Source of the DNA: Datura wrightii
Taxonomy: Eukaryota; Streptophyta; Magnoliopsida; Solanales; Solanaceae
Reading direction: 5' to 3'
Length of the DNA stretch: 64,000 bases
Assembly (NCBI GenBank): GCA_035772735.1
Contig: JASDFA010000010.1
Coordinates: 155,870,501 to 155,934,500 of the forward strand
The notes under the pieces were generated by a model. The model searched no databases. It was not told the DNA's origin and saw only the letters and a program-made list of their open reading frames with translations. The position numbers and the translations under genes were made by a program. Shown piece after piece: positions 34,278 to 46,900 of this stretch. Numbering within the stretch: position 1 is the first letter of the stretch; every line of letters starts with the position of its first letter.

Positions 34278-37233
34278 CATATTACCGCCTCTGTCTAGTT
34301 CGCCGATATCACATACAGAAAAAAACACTGAGTACCAGTAGACATGGACAAACTATATATAAAAGTGGGGTATGACTCCAAAAAATAAAGTCCACTGCCA
34401 CTAATAATTCTCAACACATAGCAGGAAATATGTTCCAATGATAATTTTAAGTAATTTTGGAATTTTAATAGCATTTCAAATAAAATCTGTGATGACGGAT
34501 GAATCATTTTTATTTTACAGAAGTGTTTAAACATTTCAGAAATAAAAAAAAATACCATAAGAAAGAATAAAAAGATTTAAAGACATACTGACAATTATGG
34601 CTTCAGATTAGATGAGAGAATTAATAAGAAGTGTTACAATTGTTAGGAAGTTCGAGGATGAGGAAGAAACGAGGGTGTAATCGTGTAATTAATAGAAGTG
34701 AATAATTAGTTGCTTGGCTTTTAATATAACAAATAAATAGGAAAATAAAGGTTAACAACCAAAACATTGAGGAAAATAAAAAATGTGTATTCTGATTATT
34801 AAGAAAAATGGCGCATCATATTTTTATGCCCTAACTTTATATAGATATATAGATTACCTTTTACATAATTTCAATTCAAACACTCTTACTACATTTAAAT
34901 TTGTTATGGATTAATGAAGGCCTAAAAAGCCTCCTGGAGGCTATGATCGATCACATAAATCAGAAAGTTAAACTTATACAACCAACTAACTAAATAAAGC
35001 TAAAGAACATGACTAAAAGGGAGTGATCGGTAAGCTAAATACCAAATTAAATGGAGGGACCAAAAAAGAAAAGCAAAAAACTATTCAAAGTGTTTGCTCT
35101 ATTTTGAGTGGCCTGTATTAAATAGGTTGTGATAAGATTTTCAAATCATGATTTCTTCCGACTCAAATTCTCTTTTTTTTTTCTTAGATGGAACTTACAT
35201 ATTCTCATATCCCCTCATATTCTAAAGCAACAGAAACTAAAATCTCTAAACGCGTTAGGTACAACTTTTGTACATGGTGAAACTTTCAAATATTTAAGTT
35301 CCAAACCAGTCTTTTGACTGCTAAAATTGTCGACTATATATCTATTTCATTTACCGACGATTACCACAACATTATAACTACAAATTTGTCTTTCTTGAAG
35401 AGATTTAGAATTTTAATTCTAAACCCATTATCTAATTGACTTTCAGAAGTTAGAAAATAAGTATAAAAGTATGATAATAGAAAAATTGAATAGTAAGCTG
35501 AAAAAGAGAAATTATGATAGACTCACTCCGTCACAAAAGCCAAGCCATGACTGTAGATTCTTCCTCAAAGTCCTTAAAAAGGGTGCATACTCATGGGGTT
35601 GAATCCCATATCGTGACAAAATTTCTGTAATATCCACTGCTTCTGCAATTTATATCAAAATAGCACAAGTTCTTTGTCAAACCTTGCAACTTTGCCAAAT
35701 TTGCAAGCTAGCAATCACTCAAAAATAAATGGTATTTCATAATTTGTTCTTTCAAACGAAAGGAACAAACTTTGTCTTTTGAAGGCACTGAAATCTCACT
35801 TTAGCTCGTTATGTGAGCACTGGTTATAGCATTAAAGAGCACAAATATTTCTTCATAAATGATGATCTTGTCTTATTCAGACATAGAGTTTGAATAAGGT
35901 ATCACCTCCATTAACTCTACCCCTAAAGAAGAGAGTACAAAGAATCGTATTTTAACTTGCTCATATACTTTTCTGATTTTCTTTAAAAAATTATTAATTT
36001 TCGTCACTTTCTATCCTAACATCTTTCCCAAACCACAAGAAAATTAAATTCTTTTTGTAGAAAGTTTTCTACACAGTTAAGAACAAACCCTAGATTTTGC
36101 TAATTCCAAGGAGGGTTGAAATTTTTAATCACTTTAAAAAGAAAATGAGAGTAGATGTAGGTACTATATTTTGTCCGAGGTCATTTTGTGGAGATCAAGA
36201 GATGACGACTGTATCCGACCACCAGAGAACATCCCATAAGAATCTGCCATGACGTTCTAAGAGAGATGATGAATTCAATTTCGGCAAAGTCAATAAATAA
36301 AAGAGAGTTATGAACCCGACACCTCTTTTGGAAGGGGAATACTGCCTCATTATTATAGTGATTCTATAAATCTGTCAACTATATTTGTTCCTCTCTAGCG
36401 ACAACAAGGATTGCTATGAATATAATTCGTGAAAGAAGAAAGAACAACAGTTAATTTTGGTGGGAGAAAGAAGAGGGAGGGAGAGAGTGATAAGAAGCGG
36501 TGTGATTTTTTCAGTTTTTTAAAATTAAAGACGCGATTATATTTTATTTTTTTGAACAATAATTCATTTTTTCCAATAAAGAATATAGTCGAAAAATTTT
36601 AAAATAAATAAATAAAAGTATTAATATAAAAGAGCGCCACATAAGCAGATCTAAATCCCCTTTTATATAAACACATAGACATTGAAACTTTATAACTCCG
36701 AGAGTTATACATCATCCTTTATCCTTTTAACTCCCACTTGAATACGTAACTATTCCTCTTTTATTATAGAAAGTTACTTGGCGAAGTTATAACTTCATTA
36801 ATGAAGCAAGTTATTAGTCAACCCATCAATGGGTGTATCCATTTCCAAAATACTTTTTTAGAGAATATAAAATACTCTTTTCAATATTCAATCGTATAGT
36901 TTTTTTAAAAAAAATAAAGAGAAAGAAATTAATCAAGATTCTCCTGTGTTCCAACTTTAAAAGTGAAGACAAAAAATAAATAAGTTAAAGTTATTGAGCA
37001 GTTAGTGGATTATTAATAACTATAAACCTATAAATATTATGCCATTTATGTTAGTTTTGTGATAAATTTTCTCAATATTTCTTATTCGTTCATCCGTCTC
37101 AAATCTCAATATGTATGATGCATTCGGATTAGACATATTTTCTTTAAATAGAAAATTTTAAGACGTGAAATATAAAATAAGTTATAGATATTTATGTAAT
37201 TATAAATTATTGTATTAAAAAAATAATTTAAAT

Positions 37234-37468
37234 TGTTATAAATATATTTGTATTATAATAAATGTCTATAAATGTATTTGTATTATAGTGGATACATGTG
37301 TTTATATTATAGTCAAAGTCTATCTTATGGAGAAAAGTTAGGAGGAATTATCCCTATAAATGGAGGGGTTCTCCTTCATTGTATTTCATCCCATCAAGAG
37401 AAATAAGAACTTCTCTCCTTCTCTCTTTCTCTACAATATTCTTGTTCTTTCTTTATTATTTTATAACA
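37234..37468 (+). repeat. 5' LTR of the copia element
   Basis: 235 bases, TG...CA ends. Contains three imperfect repeats of 'atatttgtattatagt' near its start and a CT-rich stretch before the end. Confidence 0.8.
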
Positions 37469-40400
37469 CGTTATTAGATCTGAGGTAAGAAAAATTAAAA
37501 TTTCTTTTTCAAAAGATGTATTACTTAACCACAAGAATGATATTCCTTTGGTGATATTGTTTCTCTACAACTCTACCGTCTCAAAATTTGAAGGCCGAGA
37601 TAGTATTTTTCTCTTTCTTTTAATATGGCTAACCTTACGAAACTTGATTTCGTTATCCTTCAAAGTTCGGACAAGAACTACCTTTCATGGGTGTTGGATG
37701 CTGAAATCCATATGGATGTAATGGATCTTGGAGACACCGTTAAAAGTGAAAACAAAGTATCAAACCAAAATCGTGCTAAGACTAGATATTATTGCGTCAT
37801 TATCTTGACAAAATTCTTAAAATTGAATATCTCACGATTAAGGATCCACTTGTTTTGTGGAATAGCCTAAAAGAAAGGTATGACCACCTAAAGATGGTCA
37901 TCCATCCAAAGGCACAATATGATTGGATCCATCAAAATTATAAGTCTATTCATGAGTATAACTCATCAACGTTCAAAATTGTTTCTAAGTTGAAACTATG
38001 TGGAGAAACTATTAATGATGTTGATATGATGGAATATGTGGTAGTACACAAAATTATTTGAGAGCACTGAAAGAGCTAATGTGTTACTATTAATTCTCAA
38101 AAGGAAACTTATAAGTTTCAAAGATATTAAAAAACAATTGAGACTATAAATTATGGGAAGATTTAATATCTTCATATTACTACAACGGGTTATAAATATT
38201 TATGTAAAAGATTACCCGCGTTTTCTTTTGTTTGTAGTACATAAATATGAGTATGATGCCAAAATCACATACGAAAGTAAACTAGAAGTTTACTGAAATA
38301 AAGATAAGTTGGCATAACTGGTTGGCCATCCCGGTTCAAATGTGATGCAAAAATAATTGAGAATTCATGTGGGTATATGTTGAAGAATTAAAAGATTCTT
38401 CAAAAATTCTCTTGTGTTTCTTGTTCTGTGATAGAATGTTCTTAATCAGCTAAGATTGGAATCATATTCCCTGAAATTTTGGAACTTATAAAAGGGTAAA
38501 TATGGGCCCGTTCACCCACCATGTGAACCATTTGCTATTATATAATTTAATAGATGCATCTATGGTATGGTCACATGTGCTTTGGTATCAACTTGCAATT
38601 GGTTCTTGAAAGGTTGTTTGCTCGAATTGTTAAATTAAAAGTACAATTTCAAATTATAAAATCATGTTGATAATATTGGTTCATATCTAAGTTGGTTTAG
38701 CAAAAATTGAATGCCTCCAATTATAGCTAAACCATTGGTTATGAGAACAAAACTCCCAAATAAAATTTTGGTATGAGATATGTTTATTTAACATGTAGCA
38801 ACACTTGAATGCATCAAACCAACAAGGTTCCCTATCACAATTGGTTCAGAGTCAGGAACTAAATAATTCCATCTAAAAATTTGAATGTGCGGTATATGAT
38901 TCATTTGCTCCACCACAACGCACAAAGATGGGTCCCCAAAGAGCTTGAGGGATAAATGTTAGTTTTCCTAACATTAAGGGGAGAAGTGATTAGCAACTGA
39001 AAATTGAGTGTGAGATGAATTATCTAGATCCTCGGAAAAAAAAAAGTGAACTTAAAGTTCAAGAGATAATTCACTTGCAAAATATTGCAAACCAATTGTC
39101 AGATGTATTTGCTGACCTTATTTTATAATTCAGTTGCAAATGCTCCAATGAAAGTCCTTGAAGGACAGAGTCTATGAGACTCCTTAAGTGTGATAGACCA
39201 AACGGTTCCAAATATAGAACTCCTTGAAGAAGGAGAGGAGCAAATGATTAGGATGGTCATAATGACGAGACAAGTGCTTTAAGAAAGCACCACGACGTAA
39301 CACTTCATAAAACCGTGGCAAAGGTTCAGGTACTTGAAAATGATGAAAAATGAAGAGATCTCAATAAGTTATGTCGCATTGGAACTGATATCAAATGATC
39401 GTCAATGATACATTTGATATAATATAGCGCTCAATATTATAAATATTGACGAGGACCTTGAATTTAAACCTGCCAAAAAAATGGACAGATAAATAATTGA
39501 CCAAATAAAAATATGCAATTCAAGTATAATGCCAGTGGGTATAAATGAATTCTTGTGGCATAAAGATTTTTCTCAAATCCTGGCATTATTATATGGAGAG
39601 GTCCTCATGTGGTGGATGCAATTATTTTGAGGTTACTCATAAGTCTGGCAATACATGAAAAACTTGATATGCGTAATGAAATTATTTTCATGTCTAGATA
39701 GACTGAAGGATATATAAAAATCCTTGAAGGATTTAAAAGAACGAGTAAATTCTTGGTCCTGAAGTACCATATCTTAGTACAATTGGTGCACTAATGTATC
39801 TTGCTAACACTACAAGACCTGATATAGCCTTTTCGGTTAATTTGTTAGCAAGATATAATTATACTCCTACTAGGAGACATTGGAATGGGATCAAACACAT
39901 AATCCGGTATCTGAAAGAGACTACCGATATGAGCTTATATTATTCTAACAATTGCAGTCCCCATCTTGTTGGTTATGTTGATGCTGAGTATTTATCTGGC
40001 CCACATAAAGCTCGATCTCAAATTGGCTACGTGTTCATATGTGGAGGTACTGCCATATCTTGGAGATCTACAAAACAGTCTCTCGTAGCCACTTTATCAA
40101 ATCATGCTGAGATAATAACTATTCATGAAGCAAGCCAAGAATGTGTGTGATTGAGGGTTATTCATGATACATCTCATTAGAGAAAAAAATGGTTTGAAAT
40201 GTGACAAAGTACCCACAATTTTATATGAAGATAATGCAGCATGCATAACACAATTAAAGGGAGGATTCATAAAAGGAGATAGAACAAAACACATCTCGCC
40301 AAAGTTTTTCTACACACATGAGCTCCAAAAGAATGATGATATCAACGTGCAACAGGTTCATTCAAGTGACAATGTGGCTGATTTATTCACTAAGTCTCTA

Positions 40401-40716
40401 TCAACTGTAACTTTCAAGAAGATGGTGCACAAGATAGGGATTCAAAGATTCAAGGATATTCTAATTAGGGGGAGTTAATACGCGTTGTACTCTTTTTCTC
40501 TTACGAGGTTTTGTCCCACTGGGTTTTCCTTGTAGGTGGGAGTTAATACGCGTTGTACTCTTTTTCTCTTACGAGGTTTTGTTTCCTTGTAGGTTTTTAA
40601 TGAGGCAGCCAAAATGCGTATTATTAGATATGTGTATTCTTTTATTTTTACGTGGATTTTTTCTAGTAAGGTTTTAACAAGACACATTATCTATCAAATA
40701 GACATTCAAGGGGGAG

Positions 40717-40847
40717 TGTTATAAACATATTTGTATTATAGTGAATGTCTATAAAGATATTTATATTATAGTGAAAGTTATCAAGAGAAATAATAACTTT
40801 TATCTTTCTCTACAATATTCATATTCTTTATTTATTATTTTATAACA
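40717..40847 (+). repeat. 3' LTR of the copia element, internally deleted
   Basis: 131 bases with the same ends as the 5' LTR. It jumps from the first 'tattatagtgaaagt' segment directly to 'atcaagagaaataa', so about 100 bases present in the 5' LTR are missing. Confidence 0.8.
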
Positions 40848-40994
40848 AAAATTAATTTTTTTGGATTGAGTAAAAAGAAAATTTAGGATAGATGGAGAGT
40901 ACCTGTTAACTTTTCTGTTGACCCCCATTTACTACAAATCATTCCTTCTGACCTAACGCACGGCACCAACGATCGAATTGACTCTTAACTTTCA

Positions 40995-43900
40995 ATGACT
41001 CCAACACTGAAGAAAAGCGGCATTTCCAGTCTCCGAGCAGTGGGTTTGAGATTCCGAGCGGCGGCAATGGCGAAAAAGCGACGCCTCGGAACGACGATCT
41101 TCATTCTCCTCTTAGTTCTCTTAGCATTCGGAGCTTTTGCACCTGCCTTTGCTCCGCTTCCTTCTCTCTCTTCTTCTTCTTCCCCTTCCAACCTCGCAAG
41201 ACTTAATTCTGTGGTATGATTGTGAAAGTTTCTGCTTTATTAATACCTAATTCAAGTTTCAAAGGAAAGTTAGAGAAGAGTACCACTACTTTTGGTTGAA
41301 ATTTTATCCACAATATGAACTTGTATAGACTTGTTAGGAGTAATTTTTATTTGCACATAATTTGTATATTCAGTGTAATAGTAGGTTTAGTATCAGCACA
41401 AAAATAGTTTAATGATGATGAATTTATAGAGCAGAACAGTTATAAGGACTATCTGGACTGGTTTAGGATTGAGATATAGCTGATTGATTAATTGTACTTA
41501 ATTTGTATATTCAGTGTGTACAAGATAGGTTAAAGATCAGCATACACATTATTTAATTATGATGAATTTTATAGAGCAGAAAGGATACAAGGTCTGTCTG
41601 GAGTAGTTTAGGATTGAGGTATAGCTGATTGATTAATTGTACTTAATTTGTATATTTTGCTAGAAAGCTCATTCAGAAGTTGCGTGCTTCTTTAAACTGG
41701 CAGGGTGACAAGAACAAATTTGAGATTGCGGATGACATGTTCTGGAAAGATGGAAAGCCTTTTCAGATTATTGGTGGGGACTTGCACTATTTTCGGGTTC
41801 TTCCAGAGGTACTTCAGTCCATAGGTTTCCTATTGATAGATGAGTACTTCTGATGATAGTGTATAATCTTTATTCAAACGCACACACATTGATGAAAGTT
41901 AGAGTGCTTCTTTGGAGTGATACAAACTTGTTTGATAGATACCTTCATATGCTCTTGATGAACTCTATGTTAGGAAAATGATGATTAAAAGGTAACTCTA
42001 GTAGTAACTGTCTAAAGTAAATAATTTCTTTTGATGCAGGTTCTGCATAAATCATATACTCTATCGGTCCCAATTCTTCTTTTAGACCACAAATTTCAAC
42101 AGCCTTTCTTTCTTAAACTCCATACCATGTGAAATGCTGCCACATAAATTGAGGCAGAGGGAGTAGATGTCATTATGACTGTCACGCATACATAATTTCT
42201 CGGGCATAAAATTTGACGTTCTCTCGTCTGAAAACATTTATGTTTTTTCCATTTAAATGTTCTTTGAAATCCATTGTATTAGTTGCTTCTGTTGTTGTAC
42301 ATCAAATATGTAAACAAAATCTGTAGTGGTAGTCCATGTGTGTACATTAAGTTGAAAGTCAAACTTCCACTTTTAAGTCCATCAAAGAGTGGTGAAAGCT
42401 GCCATTTCTTTTTTCTTTTACTTTGTTTCTTTTTTCTGTAAGCGACATTTTCTTCTTTAATTTGGTAATATCAATTTGAATAGAGATATTGATGTATAAA
42501 TACTCGTTTTAGTACTGGGAAGATAGACTGCTGAGAGCAAAGGCATTGGGCTTGAATACCATCCAAACATACGTCCCATGGAATTTGCATGAACCAAGAG
42601 AAGGCCAACTCTTTTTTGAAGGAATAGCTGATATCTTTTCATTCCTCAATCGTTGTCAGAAATTGGATCTCCTGGTGATGCTTCGAGTTGGGCCTTATAT
42701 TTGTGCAGGTTAGCCACGACTTCTACAACTCTGAAGATTTCAGGTCATTTGTGAATTAAAATTTCCCTTAAGTTCATCCTCCTTCAATTAATTGAATATA
42801 ACCTCAGTTCTGATAAATTATAATTGTAGTAGCCGTAAGTTGTTTCACTTGTGAGATGTTGGAGGAAGGTCTAAGATCCATAAAGTTCATTGGGAAAAAA
42901 TAAACCTCTTAGACGAGTGAATATGTCAGTAAGTCTATGTAAGTTCGTAGAATGCTAACTCTTTTGAGTATAGGGGATGTGTGAAATCTCTTTGTCTATC
43001 TAAGTTCGGAGAATGTTAACACTTTTGAGTATAGGGAACGTGTAAAATCTCTCTTTATCTACTGCTGCAGTAGGTCTAGGGAGTTTTTTTACCATTTTCT
43101 ACCAGGAAAAAGCATAAAATTGTGGTGCAGAGAAGTTCAACATATATTGCAATTATAGCTAACACAGCTCAAAGTTCTCAAGTATCTTTAACCAAGTAGC
43201 AAAATTCTGTTGTACGCCTTTACAAATGAAAAAAATACCAAACCTGGATGAAGAAGAGAGAAGGAAAAAATAAACTTTAAATCTTCTGGAAAGGGTTCTC
43301 TAATCTGTCAAAGAGCCTCTAACCTCCTTAATTCATATACACCATAAAAGGCTTAAGTAGAAATTACCTACCAAAAGAAAGGGTCAAGGAGAAACCATCC
43401 TTTGTATGGATGGACATCAAAAACCATACTGCTTCATTCTACAGGTGGATTGACAAAGTGTCTTTCTTGTTTATTAACTATTACAATTATCTCTATTGAA
43501 CTTTCTAATCGAATGTGTGCATGTTCTCATGTATAAACTTCAATAAGCTTGTCCATATGTACTTACATAAATAAGGTAGGAAATTATTGGATCCCACTGT
43601 TTTACTTTTTTCATCTTTTGCTGCATAAGCTTATTAGGTAATCTTTTAGAAATGTTTATTATGTGTTTTATGCCAGAATATTTCTTACTTCTTGCTGCAG
43701 AGTGGGACTTTGGGGGTTTCCCTTCTTGGTTACTTGCCATTGAACCTGCTGTAAGACTCAGATCATCAGATCCCGCTTTCACTGATTTGGTATGTTTCTA
43801 ATAGCCCATTAAATCACTTCAGTTAGTTGGTATTATTTGGAGCCCTGACCAGATAACCTATGTTCTGATTAAAAAGTGTTCAGGCCTTTTATCTCAGGAA

Positions 43901-46900
43901 TAATACATGTCAGTCCCTTAAATGCCTAGGCCACCATAGTTGGGGCACCTGTAAAAAAAATCTTCTTTCTGATAAGTGAAGCATTGATAAACACCTAGCA
44001 GCTATATTAGTCACCTTCTGCTATTTTTCTTTTGAGAGATCGTAGCTCTCATTACCCCCTCCCCCCATTAAATCACATCAGTTGGTATTATTTGAAGCCC
44101 AGACCAGATAACTCATGTTCTGCTTAAAAAGTGTTCAGGCGTTTTAGCTTCCAGGAATAAAACATGTCAATCACCTTAAATGCCTAGGCCACCATAGTTG
44201 GGGGCAACTGTAATTTTTTTTCCTTTTTTGATAAGTGGAGCACTGATAAACATCTACTGGTTATATTGGCTGAATTTCCACCTATCATACTTTTCTCCTA
44301 CGTCACATTTTGTCACAACCCTAGTCTACACCCTGGATGAGACACGGTACTTGGAGCCACAAGTGACCCCAAGCGAACCCATGGCTTAACATCGCACTGG
44401 TATACTAATTTAAACGTAAGCGGAAGCTGTGTAAAAATAATTATTCAAGTAATACTGTTTTGAAAAGAGTAAACATAATTGAGATGAACATTGAACAATT
44501 GTGTCTAAAAGCCAACTAAGAACTGACGAGTTGTTGGACAAGTCCCCAACTAACTCTAAAGTCTGACTAAATAAAGAACTGACTGAAAAGAAAACCTCGT
44601 CCTCAGAAGATGAGGACTCGCCAATAGGTACTGCTGCTGAAATCGTCGGGAGGGATCTGCTAGCGATGTTGAGACTGGGAACTTGCACGATACAACATGA
44701 AAAATATATGCATCAGTACTTTGAATGTACTGAGTAAGTGAGATATACATAAAGCATGGAAATAAGCAACTGAACTGAAATAACATGTAATTACCAACTA
44801 GTACTGAGTACTGATAGAAACTAAGCTATAATTGTGATAAGGTCAATATAGACCCTGACTGACGGTTATAAACATGTCCTGAAACTGAGTGACTGAACTG
44901 AATTGTACTGACAAGTGGGAGAGTCTATAACCGACATATAACCACGTGAGCTAGACGTAGAGTCCAATGTGTACACCCCATCGGTGAGAGCCCACTGTAC
45001 CTTGCCAAGGTATAGTGGCTGAGTTGGGTGATCACAAGTCTGAGGCTCGTTTGGGCTAATGACCTACTATGGCAGTTCTGGGAATCTGGGTATGCTGGAA
45101 CCCCGATCCGCTCGGTGCTAACTCCTGCTCCCACTGGATAGTCCTAACTTGACTACTAAACTGATAGCTCGAAATTGATGCCCTAGACTAAGTCAGGAAT
45201 CTGGAAGTAACCTGAGAGTCTGTATGACCTGATAACTAAAAGCTAGTGTTCTAAGACTGGCCAAAGCTGCTTATCTGGAAGCGTCGTAACCGTCTAGAGA
45301 ACGACCTGATAACTGATACTAGGGAGTGTTGCGGAACTCCTCAAGAACTGACTATTGTCAAACTAATTAGCTGACTTACTGAAAGATATTGAAAAGGCTA
45401 TTTACTGACTGAGACTGAACTAGCATTCAAATTGATTGTGAACTCACATGATGGTAATAACATGGAAATTCAAGAACTAACAGAGTCAAGCAACGTTTGT
45501 ATCTAGACAATTATGCAAGACCCAATTTACTGTATTCATAGAACTATGGCTAAAACAATATTTCATGAAAAGAATAACGACATGCTTGATAAGTAGTGAA
45601 AACATTGCAAGAATTCATAAGAACTACAACCCACAAGAAATATTTATAATCTGATTGAAAATTAACCCTATTTATGATATTCAGGGCTAGAACTGATAAG
45701 GAATTACAGAAGGGTGTTTGGGACACAAGGGAAGGGCAATTCCCATGTTGAATTCCCACATACCTGGAGTAGAATCCTTGAGAAAAATCTGAAGAAGTTT
45801 GAAAGAAAATTGAAAGCCCTAGCCTAGCTCTGAGATGTTTGCCTAAAACTTCTACGTTCTGAAAATCGTGTGATGAGAGAAGATGAGAGGGATTATGTCG
45901 ATCAACCCCTTTAACTCTCTCCTAAATGTGCCCAAAACGACGTAGTTTAGGAATTAAAAAGGTGTAAAGTTACAAAAATGCCTCTAAGAGAAAGTCTGAA
46001 AAACTGCCCGTCTAGATCTAACGGGTCACACAATGAGTCGTTGATTGACACCACGACTCGTTGGGACTAGTCGTTGGTTCTGGGCTTGAATTTCATGCTC
46101 ACTGGAAATTGGCAACGGGAGGGGACAACGACTCGTTGGATGGACCAACGGGTCGTTGGTTCCTCTCGTGGCCACTGGAGGAGTTTGGAACAAAAACTGG
46201 AACCACTACCAACAGACGACCCAATGACTCGTTGGTTGAACCAACGGGTCGTTGTAACTGCTCGTCGCCTCCAGTGTTCTGACCTGAAGGATTCCTGGAT
46301 CTGGCGACGGGTGGAAATAATGATTCGTTAGAGGTGACAACGAGTTGTGGGTTCCACTCGTTGCTTCTTGGGGATGTCTAGCAGGTTTCATTACTTGGGA
46401 TGCAACGAGTGACAGGACTACTCGTTACTCCTCACAACGGGTCGTTCCATGTCACGTTGGTTCCCGAAAAGTAACCGTAGGCTAACTACGACTTCAGACA
46501 ACAGGTCGTTACTTCTGATAACGACTCGTTGTCTCGATCGTTCTGAGACAAAATTTTCTGCTTCTTCCTGCTGAGTTTGAGTTTGCTCTAGGAAAGTTTT
46601 GGGGTGTTACACATTCCTATTAATTTAGTTGCTTATGGATTTCTTGTGGTCTTATATGCTGCACATGACTTTCAAAATCCCACATCCACAAGTCAGTTGC
46701 TGACCAGATTCGAAGTGTACAATTGTGTCACCAAACAACTTTTGTAATTGCTTTTGCAGCTTTTTTGCTATCAACATAGAGTAACTTTTCATCAGCATTT
46801 AGTTAGCTTCTAAACTAGTCCATGGTCTTGCACCTTATCTTTCGTAGAAAACAAAAGAAAAGAACAGAAAAAAAGGATTAAACTGGGACGCACGCATTAT

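Larger units (their letters stand above)
37234..40847 (+). mobile_element. Decayed Ty1/copia retrotransposon
   Basis: The 5' LTR (37234-37468) and 3' LTR (40717-40847) both begin TGTTATAAA and end TTATAACA; the 3' copy lacks about 100 internal bases. The purine-rich AAGGGGGAG just before the 3' LTR is the polypurine tract, and the sequence after the 5' LTR ('cgttattagatctgagg') is the likely primer site. Coding remnants: gag (MANLTKLDF, WVLDAEIHM, then after a frameshift LVLWNSLKERYDHLK), nothing clear for integrase, and RNase H at 39794-40478 (RPDIAFSVNLLARY, SQIGYVF, SNHAEI, YEDNAAC, TKHISPKFFY, VADLFTKSL) with a stop at 40148. The 5-bp flanks TAAAT and AAAAT differ at one base. It is inactive. 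Confidence 0.85.

Noticed and set aside
35550..36320. Possible old gene fragment
   Set aside because: Less AT-rich than its surroundings, but no frame on either strand gave a recognisable protein motif.
37234..40847. Integrated plant pararetrovirus
   Set aside because: LTRs, polypurine tract and copia-order gag/RNase H motifs identify a Ty1/copia element; no movement protein or coat motifs were seen.
46061..46391. Three overlapping ORFs in BGAL17 intron 4
   Set aside because: They translate the repeated CGACTCGTTGG-type words of an LTR-like insertion and resemble no protein.
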